A DNA stretch of 35,210 bases, from contig DATAWZ010000010.1 in NCBI GenBank assembly GCA_036266975.1, positions 1 through 35,210 of the forward strand, given 5' to 3'. The notes beneath the pieces are model-generated. The model did not search any database. It had not been told where the DNA came from and was given only the letters and a program-made list of their open reading frames with translations. Both the position numbers and the translations under genes were made by a program. Position 1 is the stretch's first letter; every line of letters begins with the position of its first letter. The stretch comes from DATAWZ01 sp036266975. Lineage in GTDB: Bacteria > Actinomycetota > Thermoleophilia > Solirubrobacterales > Solirubrobacteraceae. Of the stretch, positions 16,956 to 24,801 are shown one piece after another.

Positions 16956-17857
16956 ACGCCCCCGGTGAGCGCGAGGTAGACGTCCTCGAGCGTCGGCTGG
17001 GCGACCGTGAACCCGGCCAGCGACACGCCACGCTCGAGCGCCCAGGCGGTGAGCGCCTGGGTCGCGAGCACCCCCTGGCCGGTCGTGACGAGCACCGCCG
17101 CGCCCTCACGGCTGAGCGCCGCGCCGGGCAGCGCCGGAAGGGAGCCGAGGCCGACGCCGTCGGGCAACCGGAAGCGGATCTCGGTCGGCAGCGCGTCGCG
17201 CCCGCCGAGCGTCTGGGGCGATCCGCAGGCAACGACCCGGCCGGCGACCATGACCGCGACCTGGTCGGCGAGTGACTGCGCCTCGTCCATGAAGTGGGTG
17301 GTGAGGAACACGGTCTTGCCGAGCGAGCACAGCGAGCGGATCGTCGACCACGCCTGGCGGCGCGCGTGCGGGTCGAAACCGGTCGTCGGCTCGTCGAGGA
17401 ACAGCAGATCGGGGTCGCCGACCAGCGCGAGCGCCAGGTCGAGCCGGCGGCGCTGGCCGCCCGACAGTGCGGCGGCCCGCGTGGCCAGCGACGCCCGGAG
17501 CTCGACGAGCTCGACCACCTCGGCCGCCGGGCGGGGGCGGCGGTAGTAGCGCCCGTACATCTCCAGCAGCTCGCCGACGGTCAGGTCGTCCTGGATCCCG
17601 CACGACTGCAGCACGACGCCGACGCGCTCGCGCAGGGCGCGCTGGCCACGCGCGGGGTCGTGGCCGAGCACCCGCACGCGCCCGCGCGTGGGCAGGCGGT
17701 GGCCTTCGAGGATCTCGGTGGTGGTCGTCTTGCCCGCGCCGTTGGGCCCGAGCAGGCAGAACACGGCTCCCGGCGGGACGGCGAAGCTCACGCCGCGCAC
17801 CGCCTCGACGGTGCCGTACGACTTGTGCAGATCGCAGACGTCGATCGCGTGGTCCAT
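16949..17857 (-). CDS. ABC transporter ATP-binding protein (DrrA-like)
   Basis: 302 aa from ATG 17857 (MDHAIDVCDLHKSYG); longer in-frame extension has no coding character. Walker A GPNGAGKTTT, the signature LSGGQRRRLDLALAL, Walker B LLFLDEPTTGFD and the switch histidine in LTTHFMDEA are intact. The C-terminal 80 residues form the DrrA-type tail ending LEDVYLALTGG. First gene of a four-gene minus-strand operon with permease, DesK-like kinase and DesR-like regulator; substrate unknown, a hydrophobic drug or lipid is likely. Confidence 0.93.
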   Translation of the reverse strand: MDHAIDVCDLHKSYGTVEAVRGVSFAVPPGAVFCLLGPNGAGKTTTTEILEGHRLPTRGRVRVLGHDPARGQRALRERVGVVLQSCGIQDDLTVGELLEMYGRYYRRPRPAAEVVELVELRASLATRAAALSGGQRRRLDLALALVGDPDLLFLDEPTTGFDPHARRQAWSTIRSLCSLGKTVFLTTHFMDEAQSLADQVAVMVAGRVVACGSPQTLGGRDALPTEIRFRLPDGVGLGSLPALPGAALSREGAAVLVTTGQGVLATQALTAWALERGVSLAGFTVAQPTLEDVYLALTGGVW

Positions 17858-17904
17858 GCGCCGCACGCTATGCGTCGGCGCGCGCGTGCGAAAGTGCCGA
17901 GGCT

Positions 17905-17946
17905 CCTGACCTGCCCGTGACATTCGTCATGACATAGGCTGGCGCC
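17905..17946. promoter_or_regulatory. Promoter and small palindromes upstream of SDR gene
   Basis: TAGGCT (17935-17940) stands 6 nt before the ATG at 17947, a leaderless-type -10. Just upstream are TGACattcGTCA (17918-17929) and the perfect 8-mer palindrome GTCATGAC (17926-17933), which overlap each other and could be an operator shared with the divergent ABC operon. No clear -35 was found. Confidence 0.35.
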
Positions 17947-18708
17947 ATGAGAATCCACGATGCCGGCGCCCTGGTCGTTGGCGGCGCCTCAGGACTCGGC
18001 GAGGCGACCGCCCGCGCGTTGGTCGCGCGCGGCGCCAACGTCGTCATCGCCGACGTCAACGCCCAACGGGGTGCCTCCCTCGCCGAGGAGATCGGCGGCC
18101 AGTTCGTCCAGGCCGACGTCACCGACCCCGCGACGGTCGAGGCCGCCGTCAGCAGCGCGGCCCAGGCGACCGGCGGACTGCGGATCAGCGTGCACTGCGC
18201 CGGGATCGGCAGCGCCGAGAAGGTCGTCTCGCGCGACGGCCCGGCCAAGCTCGAGCCCTACGAGCGCGTGATCGCCGTCAACCTGATCGGCACGTTCAAC
18301 GCGCTGCGCCTCGCCGGCGCCGCGATGGCCGGCAACGCCCCCGACGAGGGGGGCGAGCGCGGGGTGATGATCAACACGGCCTCGATCGCCGCCTTCGACG
18401 GGCAGATCGGCCAGATCGCCTATTCGGCGTCCAAGGGCGGCGTCGTCGGCATGACCCTCCCCGCCGCGCGCGACCTCGCCCAGCTCGGGATCCGCGTGTG
18501 CACGATCGCCCCGGGGCTCTTCGATACGCCGCTGCTCGCCGGCCTGCCCGAAGAGGCGCGGCTCAAGCTCGGGGCGGCCGTCCCGTTCCCGCCCCGCCTC
18601 GGACAGCCCGCCGAGTACGGCGAGCTCGCCTGCCACATCGTCGAGAACACGATGCTCAACGGCGAGGTCATCCGGCTCGACGGCGCCCTGCGCATGGCGC
18701 CGCGCTAG
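17947..18708 (+). CDS. SDR-family 3-hydroxyacyl-CoA dehydrogenase-like protein (HSD17B10 type)
   Basis: 253 aa classical short-chain dehydrogenase. Cofactor motif GGASGLG (residues 12-18) with Asp36 after strand 2 (VIADVN) implies NAD(H). The active site is Ser146, Tyr159 and Lys163 (YSASKGG). The segments NTASIAAFDGQIGQIAY and IRVCTIAPGLFDTPLL strongly resemble type-2 3-hydroxyacyl-CoA dehydrogenase/17-beta-HSD10, which acts in fatty-acid or branched-chain beta-oxidation. The WS/DGAT gene follows after 17 nt, so a lipid role fits. Confidence 0.88.
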   Translation: MRIHDAGALVVGGASGLGEATARALVARGANVVIADVNAQRGASLAEEIGGQFVQADVTDPATVEAAVSSAAQATGGLRISVHCAGIGSAEKVVSRDGPAKLEPYERVIAVNLIGTFNALRLAGAAMAGNAPDEGGERGVMINTASIAAFDGQIGQIAYSASKGGVVGMTLPAARDLAQLGIRVCTIAPGLFDTPLLAGLPEEARLKLGAAVPFPPRLGQPAEYGELACHIVENTMLNGEVIRLDGALRMAPR

Positions 18709-18725
18709 CACCCAGGACAGCACCG

Positions 18726-20084
18726 ATGGCCGAGGCCCTCTCCCCCGCGGACCGCTCCTCGCTTGCGGCCGAGCAGGGCGCGGTCAACATGACGGTCGCC
18801 GGGGTGCTGACCTTCGACCGCCACCCGGCCATCACGCGCGAGGCGATCGCCGCCCGGGTGGCCGAGCGCATCCACCTCGTGCCGCGGCTGCGCCAGCGGA
18901 TCGCCGAGCCGGCGATGGGACTCGCCAACCCGGTGTGGGTCGACGACGATCACTTCGACATCGACCTGCACCTGCGCTCGACCGTCCTGCCCGCGCCGGG
19001 CGGTCCGGAGGAGCTCGGCGCGCTCGTCGGCCGCGAGCTCTCCGGCCGGCTGGACCGTACGCGGCCGCTGTGGGACATGCTCGTGATCGACGGCCTTCAG
19101 GGCGATCGCACCGCGCTGCTGTTCCGGGTGCACCACGCGCTCGTCGACGGTGTCGCGGCGATCGCGCTCGCGGTCGTCGCGCTCGACGTCACCCCCGAGC
19201 CGGCCTCCGTGCCGCCGGCCGAGGGCTGGGACCCGCGCCCCTACGCCGTGCGCCGTCACCTGGCGACGCTCGCCCGTGGCCCGTTCACGCAGGCCCAGCG
19301 GATGCTGTTCGACGCCACCGGGCGGATGCTCGACCCCCAGCCGCTGCGCGCCGCCGGCGAATTGCGCCGGGCGACCGAGCTGCTCGCCGAGCTCGCCCGC
19401 AACCGGCCGCAGGCCCCGCCGACCCCGCTCAACGACCCGCTTGGGCGCACGCGCCGGTTCGCGCTCGCCGAGGCGCCGCTCGGCGACATCAAGCGCGCGG
19501 CCAAGGCCGCCGGCGGCACGGTCAACGACGTGATCCTCGCCGCGGTCGCCGGGATGCTGCGGCTCTACCTCGACGACGCGCGCGGGCGCGAGCCGGTCGC
19601 GCTCGTCCCGGTCAACGTCCGCCGCGCGGGCGAGGAGGGCGGCAACCGGATCTCGACCGTGCTCGTCGACCTGCCCGCCGAGATCACCGACCCGGTCCAG
19701 CGCATCCGCGTGGTCGGCGAACGCACCCGGGCGCTGAAGGACTCGGCCGCGGTCCGGGCCGGCACCCTGATGGTGGGCGCCGCCGGCCTCGCGCCGCCGC
19801 TCGTCTCGTCGATGCTCGCCCGCGCGCTCAGCGGCGTGCGCGCGTTCAACATCGTCGTCTCGAACCTCCCCGGCCCCCAGCAGCCGCTCTACCTCAACGG
19901 TGCCGAGGTTCGCTCGATCCACCCGGTCGTGCCGCTGAACCCGGCCAACCAGCGGCTCTCGCTCGGCGTGCTCTCCTACAACGGCGGCGTCTACTTCGGC
20001 CTGCTCGGCGACCGCGCGCTGCAGCCGGCGGTCGCCGAGGCCCAGCACGCGCTGCAGGTCGCGCTCGACGAGCTCGTCGGCTGA
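18726..20084 (+). CDS. Wax ester synthase / diacylglycerol acyltransferase (WS/DGAT)
   Basis: 452 aa from ATG 18726. The acyltransferase motif HHxxxDG is present as HHALVDG (His136, His137, Asp141). PLWDMLVIDG (114-123), the middle-domain NDVILAAVAGMLR and NIVVSNLPGPQ signatures are all characteristic. The enzyme esterifies acyl-CoA to diacylglycerol or fatty alcohol at the membrane, making storage lipid. It follows the SDR gene closely on the same strand. It ends 14 bp from the stop of the convergent MacB-like permease. Confidence 0.93.
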   Translation: MAEALSPADRSSLAAEQGAVNMTVAGVLTFDRHPAITREAIAARVAERIHLVPRLRQRIAEPAMGLANPVWVDDDHFDIDLHLRSTVLPAPGGPEELGALVGRELSGRLDRTRPLWDMLVIDGLQGDRTALLFRVHHALVDGVAAIALAVVALDVTPEPASVPPAEGWDPRPYAVRRHLATLARGPFTQAQRMLFDATGRMLDPQPLRAAGELRRATELLAELARNRPQAPPTPLNDPLGRTRRFALAEAPLGDIKRAAKAAGGTVNDVILAAVAGMLRLYLDDARGREPVALVPVNVRRAGEEGGNRISTVLVDLPAEITDPVQRIRVVGERTRALKDSAAVRAGTLMVGAAGLAPPLVSSMLARALSGVRAFNIVVSNLPGPQQPLYLNGAEVRSIHPVVPLNPANQRLSLGVLSYNGGVYFGLLGDRALQPAVAEAQHALQVALDELVG

Positions 20085-20098
20085 CCCCGACACAGCGG

Positions 20099-21292
20099 TC
20101 AGGCGGTCCGCAGCGCCTCGGTCGGGCTCAGGCGCGCGGCCTTCATCGCCGGGTACAGCCCGGCGATCGCGCCGATCAGGAGCCCGGCGGCGGGTGCGGC
20201 GATCAGCGCGTAGACGGGCACGACGAACGGCTCGTGCCGGGCCGCGGCATAGATCTCGGTCGCACCGGCGCCGAGCGCCAGGCCGGCGAGGCCGCCGATC
20301 GCCGCCAGCAGCGCCGACTCGGCGAGGAACTGCACGGAGATGTGGCCGCGGGTCGCGCCGAGCGCGCGTCGCAGGCCGATCTCGCCGCGGCGCTCGAGCA
20401 CCGAGATGACCATGATGTTGGCGATCCCGATCGCCCCGACGAGCAGCGCGACGGCGCCGAGCCCCAGCAGCAGCGTCGTGAACTGACCCTTGGCCGCGGC
20501 GCGGGCCTCGAGCACGTCGGAGGGGCGATCGGTCGAGACGCCACTGGGGTCCTGCGGGTCGGCGGTCGGGGGCAGCAGGTTGGCAACGCCGTTGACGTCG
20601 TTCTGGCTCGAGCGGACGTAGATCTCCGTGGCGTTCGGCGCGGTCGCGAAGCGCCGCTCGGCGACGGGCAGCGAGACGAACACCTCGGAGTCGAGCGTGT
20701 TGTCGAGCGCGAACGAATTGAGGATCCCGATCACCGTGAACCAGCGGTTGCCGATGTAGAGCAGCTCGTCGCCAGCGACCTTCGGGATCTGCAGGGTCGC
20801 CGCGGCCTGCGCTCCGAGCACGACCTCGGGGTAGCGGTTCGCGACCGCGCCCAGGAAGTGACCCGAGGCCATCGTGGTGCCCACGATCTGGGGCAGGGCA
20901 TCGTCGGCGGCGTCGAGGCCGAGGCCTCCGGTCTGATCGGCGGGCACGTACGGCGAGCGGTAGACGTTGACGTTGCCGACCTGGTAGATCCCCGCCTCGC
21001 TCTCGACGCCCTGCATGTGGGCGATCATCGCCCCGGCGCTGGTCGGGAGCGCTGTGGTGTTGCCGAGCACGTCGTTGCCGGGCGAGACGGTCAGCAGGTT
21101 GGTGCCGAGGCGGTCGATCTCGGCGATCAGGTTGGCCTGGGCCGAGGAGGACACGCCGACGACGGCGACCATCGCGCCGATGCCGATCGCGATCCCCAGC
21201 GCGCTCAGCGCCGCGCGCAGGGTCCGGGTCCGCAGGCCGGCGAGCGCGACCCCGAACAGCTCGTGCGGCGGGAGCCGGGCGCGGTCGGTCAC
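20099..21292 (-). CDS. MacB-like ABC transporter permease (FtsX fold)
   Basis: 397 aa. One membrane span near residues 30-50 (LGIAIGIGAMVAVVGVSS), a large extracytoplasmic MacB_PCD-type domain (about 55-270), then three spans in the C-terminal FtsX domain (GAVALLVGAIGIANIMVISV, then AESALLAAIGGLAGLALGAG, then LIAAPAAGLLIGAIAGLYPA). The cytoplasmic ERRGEIGLRRALGAT coupling motif is present. This mechanotransmission type of ABC protein moves or releases substrates on the outside of the membrane rather than through a channel. It is the last gene of the operon lipoprotein - adaptor - ATPase - permease, joined by 1-4 nt overlaps. Confidence 0.93.
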   Translation of the reverse strand: MTDRARLPPHELFGVALAGLRTRTLRAALSALGIAIGIGAMVAVVGVSSSAQANLIAEIDRLGTNLLTVSPGNDVLGNTTALPTSAGAMIAHMQGVESEAGIYQVGNVNVYRSPYVPADQTGGLGLDAADDALPQIVGTTMASGHFLGAVANRYPEVVLGAQAAATLQIPKVAGDELLYIGNRWFTVIGILNSFALDNTLDSEVFVSLPVAERRFATAPNATEIYVRSSQNDVNGVANLLPPTADPQDPSGVSTDRPSDVLEARAAAKGQFTTLLLGLGAVALLVGAIGIANIMVISVLERRGEIGLRRALGATRGHISVQFLAESALLAAIGGLAGLALGAGATEIYAAARHEPFVVPVYALIAAPAAGLLIGAIAGLYPAMKAARLSPTEALRTA

Positions 21293-21960
21293 GGGGCTCC
21301 GATGTCGGAGACGATCTCGCCGTCGCGCATCTGCAGCCGGCGCGGAAAGCCCGACGCGATCCGCTCGTCGTGGGTGATCAGCACGAGCGTCGACCCGTCC
21401 TGGGCGAGCTCGTGCAGCAGCTCGAGGACACCGCCGCCGGACCGCGAGTCCAGGTTGCCGGTGGGCTCGTCGGCGAGGATGATCGCCGGACGCTTGGCCA
21501 GCGCCCGGGCGATCGCGACCCGCTGGCGCTCACCGCCCGAGAGCTGCTTGGGGCGGAACTGGATCCGATGACCGAGCCCCACCCGCTCCAGGGCGGTCCG
21601 GGCGGCATCGCGGCGCTCGCGCAGCGGCACGCCGGCGTAGAGCATGCCGTTGGCGACGTTGTCGAGCACCGACATCGACTCCTGCAGGTGGAAGGCCTGG
21701 AAGACGAAGCCGATCCGGTGGGCCCGCAGGCCGGCCAAGGCCCGGTCCGAGACCGCTCCGACGTCGACGCCCTCGACGGTGATCTTCCCCTCGCTCGGCC
21801 GTTCTAGCGTTCCGAGGATGGTCAGCATCGTCGTCTTGCCCGACCCCGACGGGCCGACCACCGCCACCTGGTCGCCATCGGCCACGTCGACCGAGACGCC
21901 CCGAAGCGCCGTGACCCCGCCCGGGTAGTGCTTCACGACCCGCTCGAGCTGGATGCTCAT
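21289..21960 (-). CDS. LolD/MacB-type ABC transporter ATP-binding protein
   Basis: 223 aa, a single nucleotide-binding domain. Walker A GPSGSGKTTM, Q-loop FQAFHLQ, signature LSGGERQRVAIARAL, Walker B IILADEPTGNLD and switch His in LITHDERIA are complete. It overlaps the permease (4 nt) and the adaptor (4 nt) and powers the MacB-like permease. Confidence 0.95.
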   Translation of the reverse strand: MSIQLERVVKHYPGGVTALRGVSVDVADGDQVAVVGPSGSGKTTMLTILGTLERPSEGKITVEGVDVGAVSDRALAGLRAHRIGFVFQAFHLQESMSVLDNVANGMLYAGVPLRERRDAARTALERVGLGHRIQFRPKQLSGGERQRVAIARALAKRPAIILADEPTGNLDSRSGGGVLELLHELAQDGSTLVLITHDERIASGFPRRLQMRDGEIVSDIGAP

Positions 21961-23423
21961 CCCTGCGAGTCCGTGACCTGAAGGCCTGAACCGATGCCCG
22001 GGCCGGAGATCTGGACGTATCCGGCGGCGAACAGGCCGGTGCTCACTGCGATCAGCCGGTACGGCGGGCTGGCCTGCTGCACCGCGTAGCTCTGACCGGA
22101 GGTCGCGATCAGCGCGGTGACCGGCACCGACAGGACGTGGCGGGCCTTGGCCTGGGTGAAGTTGACCGACACGGCCGCCTGGTCGAGCCCGGCGCCCGCG
22201 ACCCGCCGGTCAAGCGCGATCGTCACCGGGACCGTCGCCGAGGACCCGCCGCTACCAGCTCCACCCCCGCTCCCGCCGGGACTGCTGCTCTGGTTGCCGC
22301 CACTGCTGGACGAGCTCTGCGCGACCGCGCTGACCGCGGTGATCGTGCCTGCGACCGTCGAGCCGTTGGGCATCTCGACCGTCACGCGGGAGCCGACGAC
22401 GGCCTCGCTCTGCGAGCTCGCGGACAGGTCGACCGTGACCACGAGCCGGGTCGACGTCGTCTGCAGGATCGCCACGGCGCTGCCTGCGTCACCGCCCGCG
22501 GCCGACCCGCTGGACGGCTTGCCGGCGCGCGGGCTCGACGCGCTGGCCGAGCTCTTCTTGCTGCCCGACGCCTTCGCGGCGGCGCCCTTGTCCGAGCTGC
22601 CGTGCTTGTGTGGGGAGGGTGGCTTGGCGGCCGGCGGCGCGGTGGTTGCGGTCGTCGTGGTCGTCGATGTGGGGGTCGTCGTCGTAGTCGGCGGCGTCGT
22701 GGTCGCCGGGGTCGTCGGCGTCGTGAAGGTCGTGGTGGTCGTGTAGTCGATGTCCTCCACGTGCCACGTCGGCGTGGTCGCGCTCGCCTCCCAGACGCCG
22801 CAGCCGTTGGCCGGGCCCGCGCCGCTGGCGGCGCCGGCTCCCTCGCCGGCCGCACCGCACGTCGTCTCGAGCTGCGTCACCCGCTGCGGGCCGGGGAGGA
22901 ACACGATCTGGCCGAGCGCGATCGTGCCGGACTGCTTCTCGTCGAGCGCGGCCTGCCAGCGCTTCACGGCGGCGGTGGTGCCGGCCTGCCACGCGTCCGT
23001 CACCGTGACCTGTTCGTCGGCGAACCCCATCTGCACCAGATCGCGGTTGAGCTGCAGGATGTCCCGGCCGGCACCATCGGTGGCGGTGAGCGCCCGATAC
23101 GCCGGCAGGGCCCCGTCGAGCAGCACCACCGGGCGCCCGCTGACGCTGTAGAGCGTCTGTCCCGGGTAGATCACCCGCCCGACGCCCGGCAGCCACGTGA
23201 TCGTTCCGCTGAGACGGTCGTACGCGGTCTGGGGATCGGCGTAGCCGAGCGTGCCCGACTCGGTGTCGGTCACGACCAGGTCGCGGCGCTGCACGATCGC
23301 GGCGCCGCTCACGCCGCCCGTCCCGTCAGCCGCCCGCGGCGAGGAGGAGCGGGTGGCGAGCACGACCGCCACCACCGCCGCCGCGAGCAGCAGGCCCAGC
23401 GCGACCGCGAGCCGTCGTCCCAT
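21957..23423 (-). CDS. Membrane-fusion-type adaptor with peptidoglycan-binding-like domain and Thr-rich insert
   Basis: 488 aa from ATG 23423, overlapping the upstream lipoprotein stop by one base. One N-terminal membrane anchor (residues 5-23) is followed by a lipoyl/barrel-like part (DTESGTLGYADP, PGVGRVIYPGQTLYSV), then a peptidoglycan-binding-like helical segment (about 118-175: DILQLNRDLVQMGF, AVKRWQAALDEKQSG). A Thr/Pro-rich stretch (227-262) and a Lys/Ser/Gly stretch (263-315) interrupt the fold before the second barrel half (316-488), which has another Ser/Gly loop at 369-395. Such adaptors pair with MacB-like permeases in Gram-positive actinobacteria and probably span the cell wall. 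A longer upstream frame was rejected because it lies over the lipoprotein gene. Confidence 0.85.
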   Translation of the reverse strand: MGRRLAVALGLLLAAAVVAVVLATRSSSPRAADGTGGVSGAAIVQRRDLVVTDTESGTLGYADPQTAYDRLSGTITWLPGVGRVIYPGQTLYSVSGRPVVLLDGALPAYRALTATDGAGRDILQLNRDLVQMGFADEQVTVTDAWQAGTTAAVKRWQAALDEKQSGTIALGQIVFLPGPQRVTQLETTCGAAGEGAGAASGAGPANGCGVWEASATTPTWHVEDIDYTTTTTFTTPTTPATTTPPTTTTTPTSTTTTTATTAPPAAKPPSPHKHGSSDKGAAAKASGSKKSSASASSPRAGKPSSGSAAGGDAGSAVAILQTTSTRLVVTVDLSASSQSEAVVGSRVTVEMPNGSTVAGTITAVSAVAQSSSSSGGNQSSSPGGSGGGAGSGGSSATVPVTIALDRRVAGAGLDQAAVSVNFTQAKARHVLSVPVTALIATSGQSYAVQQASPPYRLIAVSTGLFAAGYVQISGPGIGSGLQVTDSQG

Positions 23424-24088
23424 CAGTGCGGGAGCCCGAGCGGCGGCGCGCCGCAGGCGTCCAAGGCCTGCCGGTACGCCGGCGCCTGCAGGTTGAGCGT
23501 GCGCGGGAACACGAGGATCGCCCCGTCGAAGTCGGTGATCTCGGTGACCTCGTCGGGGTCGAGGTTGGCCGGGCGCGTCGCGCTGGGGTCGGGGAACTGC
23601 GGGACGCCGTGCTGGCGCATGCACCGCGCGATCCGCAGCAGCTTGGCCAGCGTCTGCGGGGAGGCCGCGGGCCCCGTGCCGGGAGCCGCCGAGCCCCCGC
23701 CGGGCAGCAGCTTCTGGCAGGTCGTCTGCGCCGCGCGGAACGCGGGCGCAGCGGGACTGGCGCCGGCGGGCACGGTGAACGCCGCTCCGCCTCCGGCGGT
23801 CGGGTCGGGGAAGCCGGACACGCCGTTCGCCCGCATGCACCGCGCGAAGGCGAGCAGCCCCGAGCGCAGTTCGTCGGGTGTGGCGGGAGCGCCCAAACCC
23901 GAACCGTCACCCGCACCCGAACCGGCGGCAGCGCGGGCGGGCGCAGTGATCGACACCGACGCGGTCGTCGGGCGGTGCGAGCTTCCCCCGCATCCGGCGA
24001 GCAACACTCCGATCACCAGCGTGGCGATGGCGACTGGGCGCGCTCGGCACGTGCGCACGGGCGGCGTTGAAGTGATGCGGTCGCGCAT
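23423..24088 (-). CDS. Lipoprotein A with two CMR...FPDP domains, first gene of exporter operon
   Basis: 221 aa. Signal peptide with lipobox LLAGC (Cys33), then a Ser/Ala/Gly linker. Two repeats share the pattern CMRxxGVxxFPDP ... APA(F/Y)xxA...C: domain 1 with Cys84 and Cys124, domain 2 with Cys156 and Cys212. The cysteine pairs probably form disulfides. Domain 2 closely resembles the sensor of the histidine kinase at 28512: 15 of 34 identical without gaps over residues 180-213. I know of similar actinobacterial proteins only as hypotheticals. AGGAGA lies 6 nt before the ATG. It leads the operon with adaptor, ATPase and permease, and its promoter carries the GAAACC direct repeats. Confidence 0.88.
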   Translation of the reverse strand: MRDRITSTPPVRTCRARPVAIATLVIGVLLAGCGGSSHRPTTASVSITAPARAAAGSGAGDGSGLGAPATPDELRSGLLAFARCMRANGVSGFPDPTAGGGAAFTVPAGASPAAPAFRAAQTTCQKLLPGGGSAAPGTGPAASPQTLAKLLRIARCMRQHGVPQFPDPSATRPANLDPDEVTEITDFDGAILVFPRTLNLQAPAYRQALDACGAPPLGLPH

Positions 24089-24128
24089 CTGGTCTCTCCT
24101 CGTGACGTCCTCAGGGGTCTGCGCATCG

Positions 24129-24162
24129 CTTCTACGCCAGGGGCGGTTTCCGCCTGGTTTCC
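24129..24162 (-). promoter_or_regulatory. GAAACC direct-repeat operator and -10 of lipoprotein A / exporter operon
   Basis: On the minus strand GGAAACC-N4-GGAAACC (24162-24145; GAAACC cores at 24161-24156 and 24150-24145, period 11) is followed after exactly 10 nt by TAGAAG (24134-24129), a -10-like box. The ATG is 40 nt further on. Tandem repeats of period 11 replacing the -35 are the normal layout for activation by OmpR/PhoB-type regulators. Two more sites with the same spacing lie at 27772-27846, next to the regulator gene at 27862. Confidence 0.75.
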
Positions 24163-24173
24163 CCGAGTCCCCG

Positions 24174-24716
24174 TCACCCTCCGGCTTCGGCCAGCGCCTC
24201 CCGCACCTTCGCGGCGGTCAGCTCGCCGTGTGACGCGGGCAGGCACGCCTGCGCCGCCTGGAGCACCGCCGGGTCGTGGAGGTCGATGCCCTGGGCCTGG
24301 ACCATCTGGACGGTCAGCTCACCCTGCGCGGTGGGATCGGGAAAGCGGGTCACGCCGCGGCTGCGCATGCAGCGGGCGAACGACAGCCCGTCGGCCAGCC
24401 GGGTGCGCGCCTGCTCGGGCGTCTGGGACGGCCCGAGGCTGCCGCCCGGCATCACCTGCCGGCAGGCCCGCTCGGCCACCGAGAACTGGGGACTGCCGAC
24501 CAGCGGGACCACTTCGGCCTTGGGGATCTCGCCGCCGCTGGTGGGGTCGGGGAAGCCCGGCACCCCGTGGACGTGCATGCACTGCGAGTAGGCGAGCAGT
24601 CCGGTCTGCGTCGTGGTGGCGGTGGTCTTCGAGGAGCCACCGCCACAGCCGGCCGCGAGCAGCGAGACCGCGGCCACCGCGGCGGCGGAGGTGGGGAGAG
24701 GTGTGCGCTTGGTCAT
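24174..24716 (-). CDS. Lipoprotein B with two CMR...FPDP domains
   Basis: 180 aa. Lipobox LAAGC (Cys24), a short Thr-rich linker, then two domains: YSQCMHVHGVPGFPDPTS (Cys46, partner Cys85) and FARCMRSRGVTRFPDPT (Cys116, partner Cys158). Compared with lipoproteins A and C, the first copy has CMH instead of CMR. It lies 85 nt downstream of the HK1 stop and has its own upstream region with three TGAGAG repeats, which also occur upstream of the response regulator at 26897. Function unknown; extracytoplasmic, membrane-anchored. Confidence 0.87.
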   Translation of the reverse strand: MTKRTPLPTSAAAVAAVSLLAAGCGGGSSKTTATTTQTGLLAYSQCMHVHGVPGFPDPTSGGEIPKAEVVPLVGSPQFSVAERACRQVMPGGSLGPSQTPEQARTRLADGLSFARCMRSRGVTRFPDPTAQGELTVQMVQAQGIDLHDPAVLQAAQACLPASHGELTAAKVREALAEAGG

Positions 24717-24729
24717 GACGCAAGCTCAC

Positions 24730-24788
24730 CAGCGCAACCTGAGCGGATCGCGGCTCGGGATGAGAGGTTGCTGAGAGGTTGCTGAGAG
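24730..24788 (-). promoter_or_regulatory. CTCTCA triple-repeat operator of lipoprotein B
   Basis: On the minus strand CTCTCA occurs three times at period 11 (24788-24783, 24777-24772, 24766-24761), the first two inside the longer 11-mer CTCTCAGCAAC. After 15 nt comes CGCTCAGGTTGCGCTG (24745-24730), which contains CAGGTT as a possible -10. Upstream of the response regulator at 26897 the same 16-mer (one change) stands at the same 15-nt distance from a CTCTCA. The repeat period again suggests an OmpR-type regulator. Confidence 0.65.
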
Positions 24789-24801
24789 CTCGAGAGCGCG
24801 G

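Noticed and set aside
10326..17857. DesK/DesR system controlling the nearby desaturase, as in Bacillus subtilis
   Set aside because: The kinase and regulator are fused by overlaps to an ABC exporter, the desaturase is a pseudogene several genes away, and DesKR-like pairs commonly serve other exporters.
20081..20102. Bidirectional terminator CTGACC/GGTCAG between WS/DGAT and the permease
   Set aside because: Only 6 bp, no T-run, and the arms simply contain the two TGA stop codons; probably incidental.
18935..21571. Very long open frame (over 870 codons) on the plus strand across WS/DGAT and the permease gene
   Set aside because: It is an Arg/Ala/Gly-rich shadow frame produced by high GC content; real genes with clear motifs occupy both strands here.
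23424..23840. N-terminal extension of the adaptor protein
   Set aside because: It would overlap most of lipoprotein A, has Arg-rich shadow composition, and the ATG at 23423 gives a normal membrane anchor.
22137..24233. Long open frame on the plus strand antisense to adaptor and lipoprotein A
   Set aside because: Composition is low-complexity Arg/Gly/Ala and it mirrors the adaptor's Thr-rich region; no domain recognised.
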